Assembly (NCBI RefSeq): GCF_039555335.1 | Contig: NC_092640.1 | Span: 44,196,599 to 44,260,598, forward strand | DNA: 64,000 bases | Reading direction: 5' to 3' | Source: Amphiura filiformis | Taxonomy: Eukaryota > Echinodermata > Ophiuroidea > Amphilepidida > Amphiuridae | In this document: positions 11,505-23,290 of the stretch, piece by piece | Position numbering within the stretch: position 1 is the first letter of the stretch | Layout: each line of letters starts with the position of its first letter | Translations under genes and position numbers: made by a program | The notes under the pieces: generated by a model | Database searches by the model: none | Told to the model about the DNA's origin: nothing | Seen by the model: only the letters and a program-made list of their open reading frames with translations

Positions 11505-12369
11505 ATATTTAATACTCCGTGGCTATGTATACTCGCCGATTGACAGTGCTGATTAGGAGGTGATTGATACGGCTACATATTGTACAGTAAATATATGAAA
11601 TCTGAACTATACATTATTATATTATTTCATGTCTACTGAATGATAAAACTTCATCTTTCTGTCGTAGACTCTGGTATGTCATTGCTTGCGAAGACATTCC
11701 CTCGGCTAGCTGTGGAAGAGACTCCAACAACCACTACCGAATTATATGAGGTGAAGACGAACTATCTCATCACTTCCACAGATGTGAAATCTGTTCTCAG
11801 CAAGTACCAGATGACATACACTCAATCTTCTTACGAAATATCAGCAGATCTAACCACCTGTTTCACCCAAGATGAAATGACACCTGTCACCAGTCTTCTA
11901 CTTGATTTCATCACTATGACAGTAAAGTTTCAGGAATCAGTATCAGACGAAACCTTCAATCAAGTCATGGACTTCATCAAACGTAATGCACGTGTCAAGA
12001 AAGGTGATAAAGGTGATGATAAATATTACTTTGATACTGAATGTGATATTCTTGTAATATCAAGATAGGTAATATCTGCCAAGATCTGTTCCAATCAAAC
12101 CAAAGTTGGTAATACTGAAATTGCAATAAACATAAAAAAAGTGGACATACAAAATGTTCATAATTCTGTAACCAAGTGTGCCAAGGACTTGGGTTTTTTC
12201 AGCTGCATCAGTAATCCGAGATACTGAGCAAATTTTTTGCTGTATTTTTATGTATTTCTAAACTTCACAATACTCAGTATACCTGTAAAGTATTTGGAAA
12301 ATACAGGTAAGCTTGCCCATTTAGAGTATTTCTTTATATTTTTTAGTTAGACAATTTCAATTAAAATGT

Positions 12370-13640
12370 TCAGATATTTAAAGGAATTGCTATCTTCTGA
12401 AGATAGCAAACAGAATGGAATGTGATAACTTACATGTGCTATCTACTGAAGATAGCAAACGTAGTATAGAATGAATGCAATGTTCTGAAGATATATTAAA
12501 CTTTGTACCCTGTGCTATCTACTGAAGTTAGCAAATGTAGTATAGAATGAATGTAATGTTCTGAAGATGTTTAAACTTAGTACCATGTGCTATCTACTGA
12601 AGTTCGCAAATGTAGTATAACATGAATGTAATGTTCTGAAGATGTATAAACTTAGTACCATGTGCTATCTACTGAAGTTAGCAAACGTAGTATAGAATGA
12701 ATGTAATGTTCTGAAGATATATTAAACTTTGTACCCTGTGCTATCTACTGAAGTTAGCAAATGTAGTATAGAATGAATGTAATGTTCTGAAGATGTTTAA
12801 ACTTAGTACCATGTGCTATCTACTGAAGTTCGCAAATGTAGTATAACATGAATGTAATGTTCTGAAGATGTATAAACTTAGTACCATGTGCTATCTACTG
12901 AAGTTAGCAAACGTAGTATAGAATGAATGTAATGTTCTGAAGATATATTAAACTTTGTACCATGTGCTATCTACTGAAGTTAGCAAACGTAGTATAGAAT
13001 GAATGTAATGTTCTGAAGATGTATAAACTTAGTACCATGTGCTATCTACTGAAGATAGCAAACGTAGTATAGAATGAATGCAATGTTCTGAAGATATATT
13101 AAACTTTGTACCCTGTGCTATCTACTGAAGTTAGCAAATGTAGTATAGAATGAATGTAATGTTCTGAAGATGTTTAAACTTAGTACCATGTGCTATCTAC
13201 TGAAGTTCGCAAATGTAGTATAACATGAATGTAATGTTCTGAAGATGTATAAACTTAGTACCATGTGCTATCTACTGAAGTTAGCAAACGTAGTATAGAA
13301 TGAATGTAATGTTCTGAAGATGCATTAAACTTTGTACCATGTGCTATCTACTGAAGTTAGCAAATGTAGTATAGAATGAATGTAATGTTCTGAAGATGTA
13401 TAAACTTAGTACCATGTGCTATCTACTCAAGATAGCAAACGTAGTATAGAATGAATGTAATGTTCTGAAGATGTATAAACTTAGTACCATGTGCTATCTA
13501 CTGAAGATAGCAAACGTAGTATAGAATGAATGTAATGTTCTGAAGATATATAAACTTAGTACCATGTGCTATCTACTGAAGATAGCTAACGTAGTATAGA
13601 ATGAATGTAATGTTCTGAAGATGTATATACTTTACCATGT
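12370..13640. repeat. 75-bp minisatellite, large array behind copy 2 (about 17 units)
   Basis: The unit is TTAGTACCATGTGCTATCTA, CTGAAGTTAGCAAACGTAGT, ATAGAATGAATGTAATGTTC, TGAAGATGTATAAAC (75 bp). Variants (TTAGC, TTCGC or GATAGC; AAACG or AAATG; GTACCCTG or GTACCATG; AGAATG or ACATG) recur in a fixed order, so blocks of three to five units are themselves repeated: the AAACTTTGTACCCTGTG variant occurs near 12500, 12727 and 13103. It lies about 300 bp after exon 3. Confidence 0.95.
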
Positions 13641-14411
13641 GCTATCGTGGTGTACATTGTATAATCCATTGTGTAGTGATACAGGAATCCCCTATGAGAT
13701 CATGTTTGTATACAATAACTAAATCAGTCAAGACAAAAGTATTCTTGTATTGGGAAATTCCCAGTTCTATGACATCATACGGGAAATCTCAGCGAAATTC
13801 CCTCAGACAGTGCTGCAATGTAAAATGGGAGTGTCTAATATAATTAGATGCGACTTTCCAATTTACTAGTTACTATAAAGCGAATTAAAAACAACAATAA
13901 TTATGGTGGTCAAGAGAAACATAACACTGAAAAATGCAGAAAAAACTGGGTTACAAAAACTGTGCAGAATCCTACTAAAAGGGATATGTGATCGATCTTC
14001 TTTGGCAAGTTAAAACTCTAGTAAAACATGTCAGTTCTGTGACTCAAAAGAAAGTGGAACAGAGTGGATGGATGCTGTTCCCAGTGATTGCTTGCAATAT
14101 TCATTGATTGTATGTATTAATGTTTATATGCAAAAATCCAATAATACTGTACTCGTCATTAAAGATATAAATATTGTTGATTTATTATTCAGAGCCGGTC
14201 GGCTCTTACAAGTAAAACTACAGCAGATTTTCTAATTTCTCTACACAAGTTACCTGTTAACAAGACAAGCTCAAAGCTTACCACTTATGCATAATCATTA
14301 AAGATAACAGAAAGAACAAACCAAGCTAAAGTAAAAGGGAGCTTTTGGTAAAATTTAATGGTTGCAATTTGCATAAGATTATAATGCATTAATAGCTAAT
14401 TACGTCGTATT
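13641..14411. other. 3' flank of copy 2, first half of a segmental duplication
   Basis: Nearly identical to 18609-19548 except for the stretch 13990-14160, which is replaced in the second copy by part of a TTAA element. The 68-codon ORF at 13637-13843 starts in the minisatellite and is kept only because of the duplication; a diverged relative near 32941 does not preserve it. Confidence 0.7.
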
Positions 14412-14715
14412 TCCATTTTTGCTTGCCCAAACCAAGTGAATTTGTACTCACTACAATATTTCGTCCATCACATCGGAGGACTTCATCAGGTATGACTGAT
14501 ATGATCATCTGATCCCCTTTCCCGGGAAACTGGTTCCCGATACTTCTTAGTCTCTTTTCCAGTCTTTAAAAGAGGATCATAGGTATGACTTAGTTTCCCA
14601 GGAAAGTGAATCAGATGACCATATCAGTCATACCTGATGAAGTCCTCCGATGTGAAGGACGAAATATTGTAGTGAGTACAAATTCACTTGGTTTTGGCAA
14701 GCACAAATGGAAATA
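14412..14715. mobile_element. Fold-back MITE (about 300 bp)
   Basis: Long inverted arms: CAAGTGAATTTGTACTCACT, ACAATATTTCGTCC and TCGGAGGACTTCATCAGGTA on the left return as their complements on the right. The loop holds GGGAAACTGGTTCCC. There is no coding content. It is duplicated at 19549-19860. Confidence 0.75.
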
Positions 14716-14847
14716 ATTATTTATATCAACAAACCTAATGAATCTATTCAACGGATTAATAGCTGTTAATTTTTCAAATGCGGACTGCATATGAACACAG
14801 GCTTTTCCAGTGGCAAAGCGTGAGTGATCCTAGACAGTCAACATTAA

Positions 14848-15297
14848 TAGGTAAATTTTCACGGGAAAATTTTCTGGACACGTGACCAATGCGTATCAAT
14901 GTGAGTGTAACCTCGAGCCTGATCTCTGACCCCCGGCGGTGACCTCGCTATTCAAGTCTTAGTAATTTTGAATTGGAATAGTATTTTTGACCGCAATTTT
15001 GATAGAAATGTGTGCATTGCAAATTTATTAAATATTATGTTATCTTAATTTCTTCACAATATCATCAAAACGTAATTTCAAAAATATCTATCTACGGAAA
15101 AAAATATTTATCTACGGAAACTCTTACCATAATATTATTAACTTGCGACAAGTAACTTATTTTGCATCTAAGGAGGAATTCTTCATATTCAAATACATTA
15201 GAAAAACACCCGCTGTGCTCGGGGTCACATTCCATAATGCTACTCTGCGCCCATGGGTATCACGTGTCCAGAAAATTTTCCCGTGAAAATTTACCTA
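14848..15297. mobile_element. Fold-back MITE flanked by TTAA (450 bp)
   Basis: Ends are perfectly inverted for some 37 bp: TAGGTAAATTTTCACGGGAA and TTTTCTGGACACGTGA return at 15260-15297. TTAA flanks both sides (14844-14847, 15298-15301). The duplicate is at about 19987-20437. Confidence 0.75.
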
Positions 15298-16297
15298 TTA
15301 AGAGGGAGACTAATAATGATTGGGGGCACTGGACCTGATGAGGAGGCTCAAGCCATTTTTAGCATGTTTTCTATGGATTTTCTAAATTTTAAAATTGATT
15401 GAGGAACCCCAATATCAACAAAAAACATCAATGCCGCTCGGCCGGCGGCCGAGGCCGGTGACTCCCATACGACAACTAAACACCCAAGTGAGACCCCAAT
15501 ATAAGGGCACTGCAGGACAAGACAGCAAGAGTAACCTTAATGTAACATTGCCCTACAACAACATAAATGTAAAACAGAGGGAGCTATTTATTGCTGTATA
15601 TTCAGTCACATATAGACTGATTACGAGTATGGGTCCAGTCTCGTACAGACTAAATACAGGATGTCCCAGAAAAAATTATCGAGTGGATAACATTGAACGT
15701 AAGTCGAGAAGTAGACATCAGAATCAAACAATTTAAAATGTAGCGCGTAGCCTATTTTATTGTGCATTACGTACGAAACTTTTAGTTGATTCGGTTGACT
15801 GGTTGCGAAAATATTCGTCTCAGATTCCAAGTTTGATCACAGGCGGTTTTTTCATACTCGCTCACCACTTCCTAAAGTTTGTGTATCTCATTAAATTTAG
15901 TCCTCATTATCTATTTTATAATCCGACGGTGTTATGTTATTCATGTTAAAAATATTTTCTGATAGTTTCAGACCGGAATATAACTGGCATCTTGTATTTT
16001 TGAGACATTTTCCAAGGTAATTCCTATTCTCAACATTGTCAATAATATTTAGAAAGGCCGATATCTCAATTTCCAATTTTATAATACCATAACTTACGAA
16101 CTCAATATTTTCGCTTAGGAATGTCCGATGTCATTGGGGGAAAACGGCGTTGTGGAGCAAATTATCTCTATATTTAAGATATGTAAAAATCTTAAAATTG
16201 ATAACCTGCCCAAAAGTGTCTCCTTTTGACATGACACGTCACATATATGAAAACTAAACAATTATTATATTACCTGTCTATTAATTAACCACTAAAA
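15298..16297. other. Intergenic DNA up to the copy 3 exon
   Basis: 15300-15855 is repeated at 20438-20968, including a truncated copy (from about 15654) of the CAGGATGTCCCA-ended element that is complete in the second unit. The match ends at about 15857. The rest has no recognised feature until the intron-2-like stretch at 16240. The 15395-15736 ORF is not convincing as a gene. Confidence 0.5.
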
Positions 16298-16302
16298 TGT
16301 TG
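16298..16302. other. Empty target site for the CACAGTG-ended element
   Basis: AAAATGTTGTTATTTATG here carries a single TGTTG. The matching place in copy 6 has TGTTG on each side of a 9.5-kb insert (45960-55450). This is the uninterrupted ancestral form of the site. Confidence 0.85.
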
Positions 16303-16347
16303 TTATTTATGTCTACTGAATTATGAAACTTCATGTTTCTGTCATAG

Positions 16348-16752
16348 ACTCTGGTATGTCATTGCTTGCGAAGACATTCCCACGGCTAGCTGTGGAAGAG
16401 CAGACTCAAACAACTACTACCGAAACATATGAAGTGAAGACGAACTATCTGATCACATCCACAGATGTGAAATCTGTTCTCAGCAAGTACCAGATAGCCT
16501 ATACTCAATCTTCTTACGAAGTATCAGCAGATGTAACCACCTGTTTCACCCAAGATGAAATGACACCTGCCACCAGTCTTCTACTTGATTTCATCACTAT
16601 GACAGTGAAGTTTCAGGAATCGGTAAAAGACGAAACCTTCAATCAAGTCATGGATTTTATCAAACGTAATGCACGTGTCAAGAAAGGTGATAAAGATGAC
16701 GATAAATATTACTTTGATTAAAAAATGTGATATTCTAGTAATATCAAGATAG
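16348..16752 (+). pseudogene. HNMT-like methyltransferase, copy 3 (exon 3 only)
   Basis: A complete exon-3 equivalent follows a TAG acceptor and about 100 bp of intron-2 sequence, but no exon 1 or 2 lies upstream. The frame is open until TAA at 16719-16721, where ACTGAA of other copies is replaced by TAAAAAA, giving a stop and a one-base shift; the paralogous stop would be at 16750-16752. The last nine residues are therefore lost. It arose with the segmental duplication of the copy 2 region. Confidence 0.85.
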
Positions 16753-17584
16753 GTAACATGTGCCAAGATTTGTTCCAATCAAACCAAATACTGAAATTGC
16801 AATAAACATAAAAAGTGGACATACAAAATGTTCATAATTCTGTAACCAAGTGTGCCAAGGACTTGGGTTTTTTCAGCTGCATCAGTAATCTGAGATACTG
16901 AGCAAATTAGAAATGTCCATAATTTTCAAAATTTCCAACTTTGGTATGAGTGAATCAGGTCATGTCACCTGTGTAAAAAATCAATTGCTATTTCAGATGA
17001 ATTTTCTACCACTACCCCATCAACTGGTAAATGAATTATATTTATAAATTTGTAAACAGAATTTACAATTTTATAATGCACATCACGAATTTGGCCTCAC
17101 ATTATTACATTTTGAGGTATCGTAAATATTCAAATAACCTTGTTTGTGAAAGTTGTTCTTGGGGATTACCACTTCTGGCCTCCTTGGCTTTTTAATCATC
17201 TCTTTCATGTCATTTTACTTGTTATTTTTTGTTCATGTATATTTATTATATATTCTATTACCTCCACAGCCCATTATTCAAAATCACGCACTGTGATTTG
17301 TTGAAACGCGTCACGTAAAAGACCAGTAAAAGTGGCCAGTTATTACACAACTCTTATCTTAAATGCGCTATATTCAATCATTTGTATTATTATTACTACT
17401 ATGTCAAATGACTATATTATCATCACTACCCTAAAATGCACTCTGCTGTATTTTTAAACTTCACAATACTCAGTATACCTGTAAAGTATTTGGAAAATAC
17501 AGGTAAGCTTGCCCATTTAGAGTATTTCTTTATATTTTTTAGTTAAACAATTTCAATTAAAATGTTCAGATATTTAAAGGAATT
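16753..17584. other. 3' flank of copy 3
   Basis: Matches the flank of copy 2 (GCAATAAACATAAA, GGACATACAAAATGTTCATA, TTTGGAAAATACAGGTAAGC) with an extra segment (about 16930-17400) that is missing there. No gene is seen. 17440-17520 is the block also found at the left edge of the window. Confidence 0.6.
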
Positions 17585-18612
17585 GCTATCTTCTGAAGAT
17601 AGCAAACAGAATGGAATGTAATAACTTACATGTGTTATCTGCTAAAGATAGCAAACGTAGTATAGAATGAATGCAATGTTCTGAAGATATATTAAACTTT
17701 GTACCCTGTGCTATCTACTGAAGTTAGCAAATGTAGTATAGAATGAATGTAATGTTCTGAAGATGTATAAACTTAGTACCATGTGCTATCTACTGAAGTT
17801 CGCAAATGTAGTATAGAATGAATGTAATGTTCTGAAGATGTTTAAACTTAGTACCATGTGCTATCTACTGAAGTTAGCAAACGTAGTATAGAATGAATGT
17901 AATGTTCTGAAGATGTTTAAACTTAGTACCATGTGCTATCTACTGAAGTTCGCAAATGTAGTATAGAATGAATGTAATGTTCTGAAGATGTATAAACTTA
18001 GTACCATGTGCTATCTACTGAAGTTAGCAAATGTAGTATAGAATGAATGTAATGTTCTGAAGATGTTTAAACTTAGTACCATGTGCTATCTACTGAAGTT
18101 CGCAAATGTAGTATAGCATGAATGTAATGTTCTGAAGATGTATAAACTTAGTACCATGTGCTATCTACTGAAGTTAGCAAACGTAGTATAGAATGAATGT
18201 AATGTTCTGAAGATACATTAAACTTTGTACCATGTGCTATCTACTGAAGATAGCAAACGTAGTATAGAATGAATGTAATGTTCTGAAGATGTATAAACTT
18301 AGTACCATGTGCTATCTACTGAAGATAGCAAACGTAGTATAGAATGAATGTAATGTTCTGAAGATATATAAACTTAGTACCATGTGCTATCTACTGAAGA
18401 TAGCTAACGTAGTATAGAATTAATGTAATGTTCTGAAGATGTATAAACTTTGTACCATGTGCTATCTACTGAAGATAGCAAATGTAGTATAGAATGAATG
18501 CAATGTTCTGAAGATATATAAACTTAGTACCATGTGCTATCTACTGAAGATAGCTAACGTACTATAGAATGAATGTAATGTTCTGAAGATGTATATACTT
18601 TACCATGTGCTA
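17585..18612. repeat. 75-bp minisatellite, large array behind copy 3 (about 13-14 units)
   Basis: Same unit and variant types as 12370-13640, but a different number and order of variant units. The array has changed length since the segmental duplication while the flanking DNA stayed nearly identical. Confidence 0.95.
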
Positions 18613-18977
18613 TCGTGGTGTACATTGTATAATCCATTGTGTAGTGATACAGGAATCCCCTATGAGATCATGTTTGTATACAATTACTAAATCAGTCAAG
18701 ACAAAAGTATTCTTGTATTGGGAAATTCCCAGTTCTATGACATCATACGGGAAATCTCAGCGAAATTCCCTCAGACAGTGCTGCAATGTAAAATGGGAGT
18801 GTCTAATATAATTAGATGCGACTTTCCAATTTACTAGTTACTATAAAGCGAATTAAAAACAACAATAATTTTGGTGGGCAAGAGAAACATAACACTGAAA
18901 AATGCAGAAAAAACTGGGTTACAATACTGTGCAGAATCCTACTAAAAGGGATATGTGATCGATCTTCTTTGACAAGT

Positions 18978-19297
18978 TAAATATGAAAAGTTCAATATGA
19001 AAGGTCAACATTTTCAATTGACCGTCGGCTTTTCCTCCCTGCTACATACACTTTAAGAATATATCATTAGATTTAAATAATTTACTTCGAGGACTGTTAT
19101 ATATCAAAAATTTGAAAAATATCAAATTTTTATAATTTGTCATAAAATTTGAATTATATCGTGATTTTCAAAAATGAAAATTATTTGATATCAGAAAGAC
19201 ATGCTTCGTATTCAGAATGCAATTCGATAGGTCTGAGGTGCTCTCATGTCCCACAAAAAATACTGTCGAAACGCAATAAACGCTCATTTTAGATCCC
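18978..19297. mobile_element. Half copy of the TTAA palindromic element
   Basis: Only one arm is present: CAATATGAAAGGTCAACATT, GACCGTCGGCTTTTCCTCCC, TACTTCGAGGACTGTTATAT, ending GATCCC then TTAA (19298-19301). It replaces the stretch matching 13990-14160 in the other duplicate, so it arrived, or was partly lost, after the duplication. Confidence 0.75.
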
Positions 19298-19548
19298 TTA
19301 AAGATATAAATATTGTTGATTTATTATTCAGAGCCGGTCGGCTCTTACAAGTAAAACTACAGCAGATTTTCTAATTTCTCTACACAAGTTACCTGTTAAC
19401 AAGACAAGCTCAAAGCTTAACACTTATGCATAATCATTAAAGATAACAGAAAGAACAAACCAAGCTAAAGTAAAAGGGAGCGTTTGGTAAAATTTAATGG
19501 TTGCAATTTGCATAAGATTATAATGCATTAATAGCTAATTACGTCGTA

Positions 19549-19860
19549 TTTCCATTTTTGCTTGCCCAAACCAAGTGAATTTGTACTCACTACAATATTT
19601 CGTCCATCACATCGGAGGACTTCATCAGGTATGACTGATATGATCATCTGATCCCCATTTCCCGGGAAACTGGTTCCCGATACTTCTTAGTCTCTTTTCC
19701 AGTCTTTAAAAGAGGATCATAGGTATGACTTAGTTTCCCAGGAAAGTGAATCAGATGACCATATCAGTCATACCTGATGAAGTCCTCCGATGTGAAGGAC
19801 GAAATATTGTAGTGAGTACAAATTCACTTGGTTTTGGCAAGCACAAATGGAAATAATTAT
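19549..19860. mobile_element. Fold-back MITE, second copy (by segmental duplication)
   Basis: Nearly identical to 14412-14715 with the same inverted arms and flanks. It is a copy of the locus, not an independent insertion. Confidence 0.75.
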
Positions 19861-19986
19861 TTATATCAACAAACCTAATGAATCTATTCAACGGATTAAT
19901 AGCTGTTAATTTTTCAAATGCGGACTGCATATGAACACAGGCTTTTCCAGTGGCAAAGCGTGAGTGATCCTAGACAGTCAACATTA

Positions 19987-20437
19987 ATAGGTAAATTTTC
20001 ACGGGAAAATTTTCTGGACACGTGACCAATGCGTATCAATGTGAGTGTAACCTCGAGCCTGATCTCTGACCCCGGCGGTGACCTCGCTATTCAAGTCTTA
20101 GTAATTTTGAATTGGAATAGTATTTTTGACCGCAATTTTGATAGAAATGTGTGCATTGCAAATTTATTAAATATTATGTTATCTTAATTTCTTCACAATA
20201 TCATCAAAACGTAATTTCAAAAATATCTATCTACGGAAAAAATATTTATCTACGGAAACTCTTACCATAATATTATTAACTTGCGACAAGTAACTTATTT
20301 TGCATCTAAGGAGGAATTCTTCATATTCAAATACATTAGAAAAACACCCGCTGTGCTCGGGGTCACATTCCATAATGCTACTCTGCGCCAATGGGTATCA
20401 CGTGTCCAGAAAATTTTCCCGTGAAAATTTACCTATT
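19987..20437. mobile_element. 450-bp TTAA fold-back MITE, second copy
   Basis: Same element and flanks as 14848-15297, carried along in the segmental duplication. Confidence 0.75.
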
Positions 20438-20770
20438 AAGAGGGAGACTAATAATGATTGGGGGCACTGGACCTGATGAGGAGGCTCAAGCCATTTTTAG
20501 CATGTTTTCTATGGATTTTCTAAATATCAACAAAAAACATCAATGCCGCAGGGCCGGCGGCCCGAGGCCGGTGACTCCCATACGACAACTAAACACCCAA
20601 GTGAGACCCCAATATAAGGGCACTGCAGGACAAGACAGCAAGAGTAACCTTAATGTAACATTGCCCTACAACAACATAAATGTAAAACAGAGGGAGCTAT
20701 TTATTGCTGTATATTCAGTCACATATAGACTGATTACGAGTATGGGTCCAGTCTCGTACAGACTAAATAC

Positions 20771-21696
20771 AGGATGTCCCAGAAAAAAATACCGAGTGGA
20801 TAACATTGAACGTAAGTCGAGAAGTAGACATCAGAATCAAACAATTTAAAATGTAGCGCGTAGCCTATTTTATTGTGCATTACGTACGAAACTTTTAGTT
20901 GATTCGGTTGACTGGTTGCGAAAATATTCGTCTCAGATTCCAAGTTTGATCACAGGCGGTTTTTTCATACATGCTTTGACTGAAGATGAATAACAGTTTG
21001 TCCGATAAAACTTTGATTTCTGCAATTGGAAGCTTTCCAACCTTAATTCTTTAGGTTGTGCAAATAATATGTCATATTTTTACTTTGCAAAGAACATTTG
21101 AGCCATGAATGGCAATGATCAGGTGCTTACACTAAGTTTGATTTTTGATACCATGTAACATTAATGTTGAAGTTTTAAAATATTTAAAGTTTGCATTACA
21201 ATTTCTACGAAATATCCAAAAACTTAAATGTGTGTGAGAAATATTTTAATTGGAATTCTTTTATACAATAATTCGTTATGCAACATTTATATCAACATTA
21301 AGATATTTTCAAGTACCGAGCATCATCTTACATGCAAGCTTTCATTTTCAATATCGTGCAAGTTTTCAAATTTGAACAAAACCTTATTAAATGTTTTGCA
21401 AGATACAGATTGTTTAAAAAGAACAAAAAGGATTTCACAGAACAAAACATAAAGCCCATTGACAGGTTAACCACTAAAGTGCGAATTGTGTTGAATGCGG
21501 ATCTTTCTTTCAAACTTGGAATGAAATGAATTGACGCATGCGTTATGTAATCGCTCATTTCTTCGCAATCAGTCAATCGATTCCAGTAAAATTGACGTAT
21601 TGGATGCAGAATAGAATAGATTTTTGGATTCTGATGTCAGTTTTTTGACTTACGTCTACATTCATTCGCTCGGTATTTTTTTATGGGACACCCTGC
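20771..21696. mobile_element. DNA transposon with CAGGATGTCCCA-type inverted ends (926 bp)
   Basis: The left end CAGGATGTCCCAGAAAAAAA, TACCGAG and the complement of the right end CAGGGTGTCCCATAAAAAAA, TACCGAG continue as recognisable inverted arms for about 75 bp (ACGTAAGTC, GACATCAGAAT). The ends resemble Tc1/mariner or ISL2EU-type elements, but I cannot find a clean TA duplication on the right. There is no transposase. Confidence 0.6.
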
Positions 21697-21832
21697 ATTA
21701 CAGTGACCAGGTTGTTTAAAAAGCTAATCAACTAAAATCAGCAAAATATACAAATCCTGCACAAGAATCAACATTAAAGTACATGCTATCAGATAAAAAA
21801 CATGGTTTGTGAGCAGTTCAGTATGGCTTTAA

Positions 21833-22267
21833 AGGGCTGTGCAATACTTATGAGCCCTTGGATAGGGTAACATTTAGGGGGGGGGGGCAATTTTTTGGGC
21901 CAGCCAAAAGGTGGGTGCAAGCAATTTTAGTAAGCCAAGAAGTGTGGGGGGGGGCAAGCGATTTTGTGCACACATTCATGGGCGGCTTTTAAATAAAATG
22001 CTCTAAAAAGTAAATAGTACAGTACAGAAACGCTAATATAATTGTTTGCAAATTTTCCTGCTCGCTACGCTCACATTTATGTAGACTATTTAAAGTTTGC
22101 AAATTAGGATCCCACAAATTGGGCACGTGCAAAGGGGTGGGGGTGGGGAGTGGGCAAAGATTGTTGGTATTCAGGGAGGGGAGCTCAATCGATTTTAAGG
22201 GGGAAAGCACTTCTTTTGCATGCTGTTTGGAGAATCCCTAAGGGGCTGATAATTATTGCACAGCCCC
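21833..22267. mobile_element. MITE with GGGCTGTGCAATA ends, TTAA-flanked, G-rich core
   Basis: Inverted ends AGGGCTGTGCAATACTTATG and ATAATTATTGCACAGCCCC are flanked by TTAA (21829-21832, 22268-22271). The interior has runs of seven to nine G and the phrase GGGGGCAAGCGATTTTG, which also appears in the related element at 39927-40316. Confidence 0.7.
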
Positions 22268-22599
22268 TTAAATGCAGACAGCTGGGTACATGACCTAGCT
22301 TGATCTGTATACCATTACTATACTTTGCTACACACACTGCAACATGGCTACGTCAAATTTCCAACAGAAAACCGCACAACCATTATACTGCAACAAAGAC
22401 CACTATTTCATGGCTCTCGACACATTTTATCACCACACACGACATCAGGAAATTCTTGCAAAATGGACAGAGGAAGAATTTGACTCAAATGTAGTGAAGG
22501 TTTTATCTGAAAGGTTTGGTGATAAACGTGATGATCAGCCATTGCGTGTGCTTGGTGTGGGCAGTGGTGAAGGTAAGGCCAAATGGAGATAATCCATGG

Positions 22600-23290
22600 A
22601 GATAATCATAGTCATTTTGTATACATTTTTTTAATTTATTAGATTATTAAAAATTGGCACATATTATAACAATAATATGTTTTCAGTTTTATGAAATGGG
22701 CAGTATGAAATACAGTAAATTAAGGGAGATGTCAATGAAAATGTATACCGGACAATAAATGCATGCGAATTCACTTCTAAGAAAAGCCAAGTAGAGATGC
22801 GCAAGAAGATGTTTTCAAATTCATATACTGTAAGCTCATACTAATCATAATAGTAGGTTACAGAATGGAAGTCCCGTTCACGGGTTGAGTACAAGAAGTT
22901 TTGAAGGTGTTTCTTTATAGATTTGAGGACGCTGAATGAAATGAGAGGGGGTCTGCACTATCGGTGAAGTGTAGGGATGACTACTAGTAAATGTAATAGT
23001 TCACGGTTTAAGGATAAGTCACAGCAAAACGTGAATGATCGTCATGAAACAACATTAATTTACCTATATAACACAAGAAACGCAGTATAGGGGCATCCAC
23101 CTAAAATACTATGAAGTCACAACAAACTGTGCATAATAGTGACATTTGAGTTGAAAAAGGAGTTTGACAACACTAATTTTGGTCTTCAAAGTTATTTGAA
23201 AGAAAGTTGTCGTGAAATAATTAACAAGTGGGGAAAAATTGGATGGAGTCGAACCTGCGCCGTCAGCTACAGATGAACTGCGCTCCAAGC
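22600..23290. other. Intron 1 of copy 4, proximal part
   Basis: No gene, repeat or RNA is recognised; AT-rich intronic sequence. Confidence 0.5.

Larger units (their letters stand above)
8578..12068 (+). pseudogene. HNMT-like methyltransferase, copy 2 (broken)
   Basis: Only the last dozen bases of exon 1 (8578-8589, GCAGTGGTGAAG) remain, followed by a normal donor and intron matching copy 6. Exon 2 is complete at 9340-9660 but has an in-frame TAG at 9453-9455 where copy 1 has CAG (Gln). Exon 3 (11668-12068) is fully open, begins after GTCGTAG, and ends in CDILVISR. Splice sites are otherwise intact. With no exon 1 and a nonsense codon the locus cannot give a full enzyme. The open exon 3 suggests fairly recent loss or gene conversion. 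Intron 2 contains a LINE fragment at 11364-11504. Confidence 0.85.

Noticed and set aside
12370-13640. CRISPR-like regular repeats
   Set aside because: The 75-bp units are contiguous, without unique spacers, in animal DNA; this is a minisatellite.
13637-13843. 68-aa ORF conserved at 18605-18811 and partly at 32941-33141
   Set aside because: The first two are copies made by the segmental duplication, and the third does not keep the frame. The start lies in the minisatellite, and there is no domain or codon signal.
15395-15736. 113-aa ORF repeated at 20391-20849
   Set aside because: Conserved only through the segmental duplication; its N-terminus differs between the two units and it runs into a transposon end.
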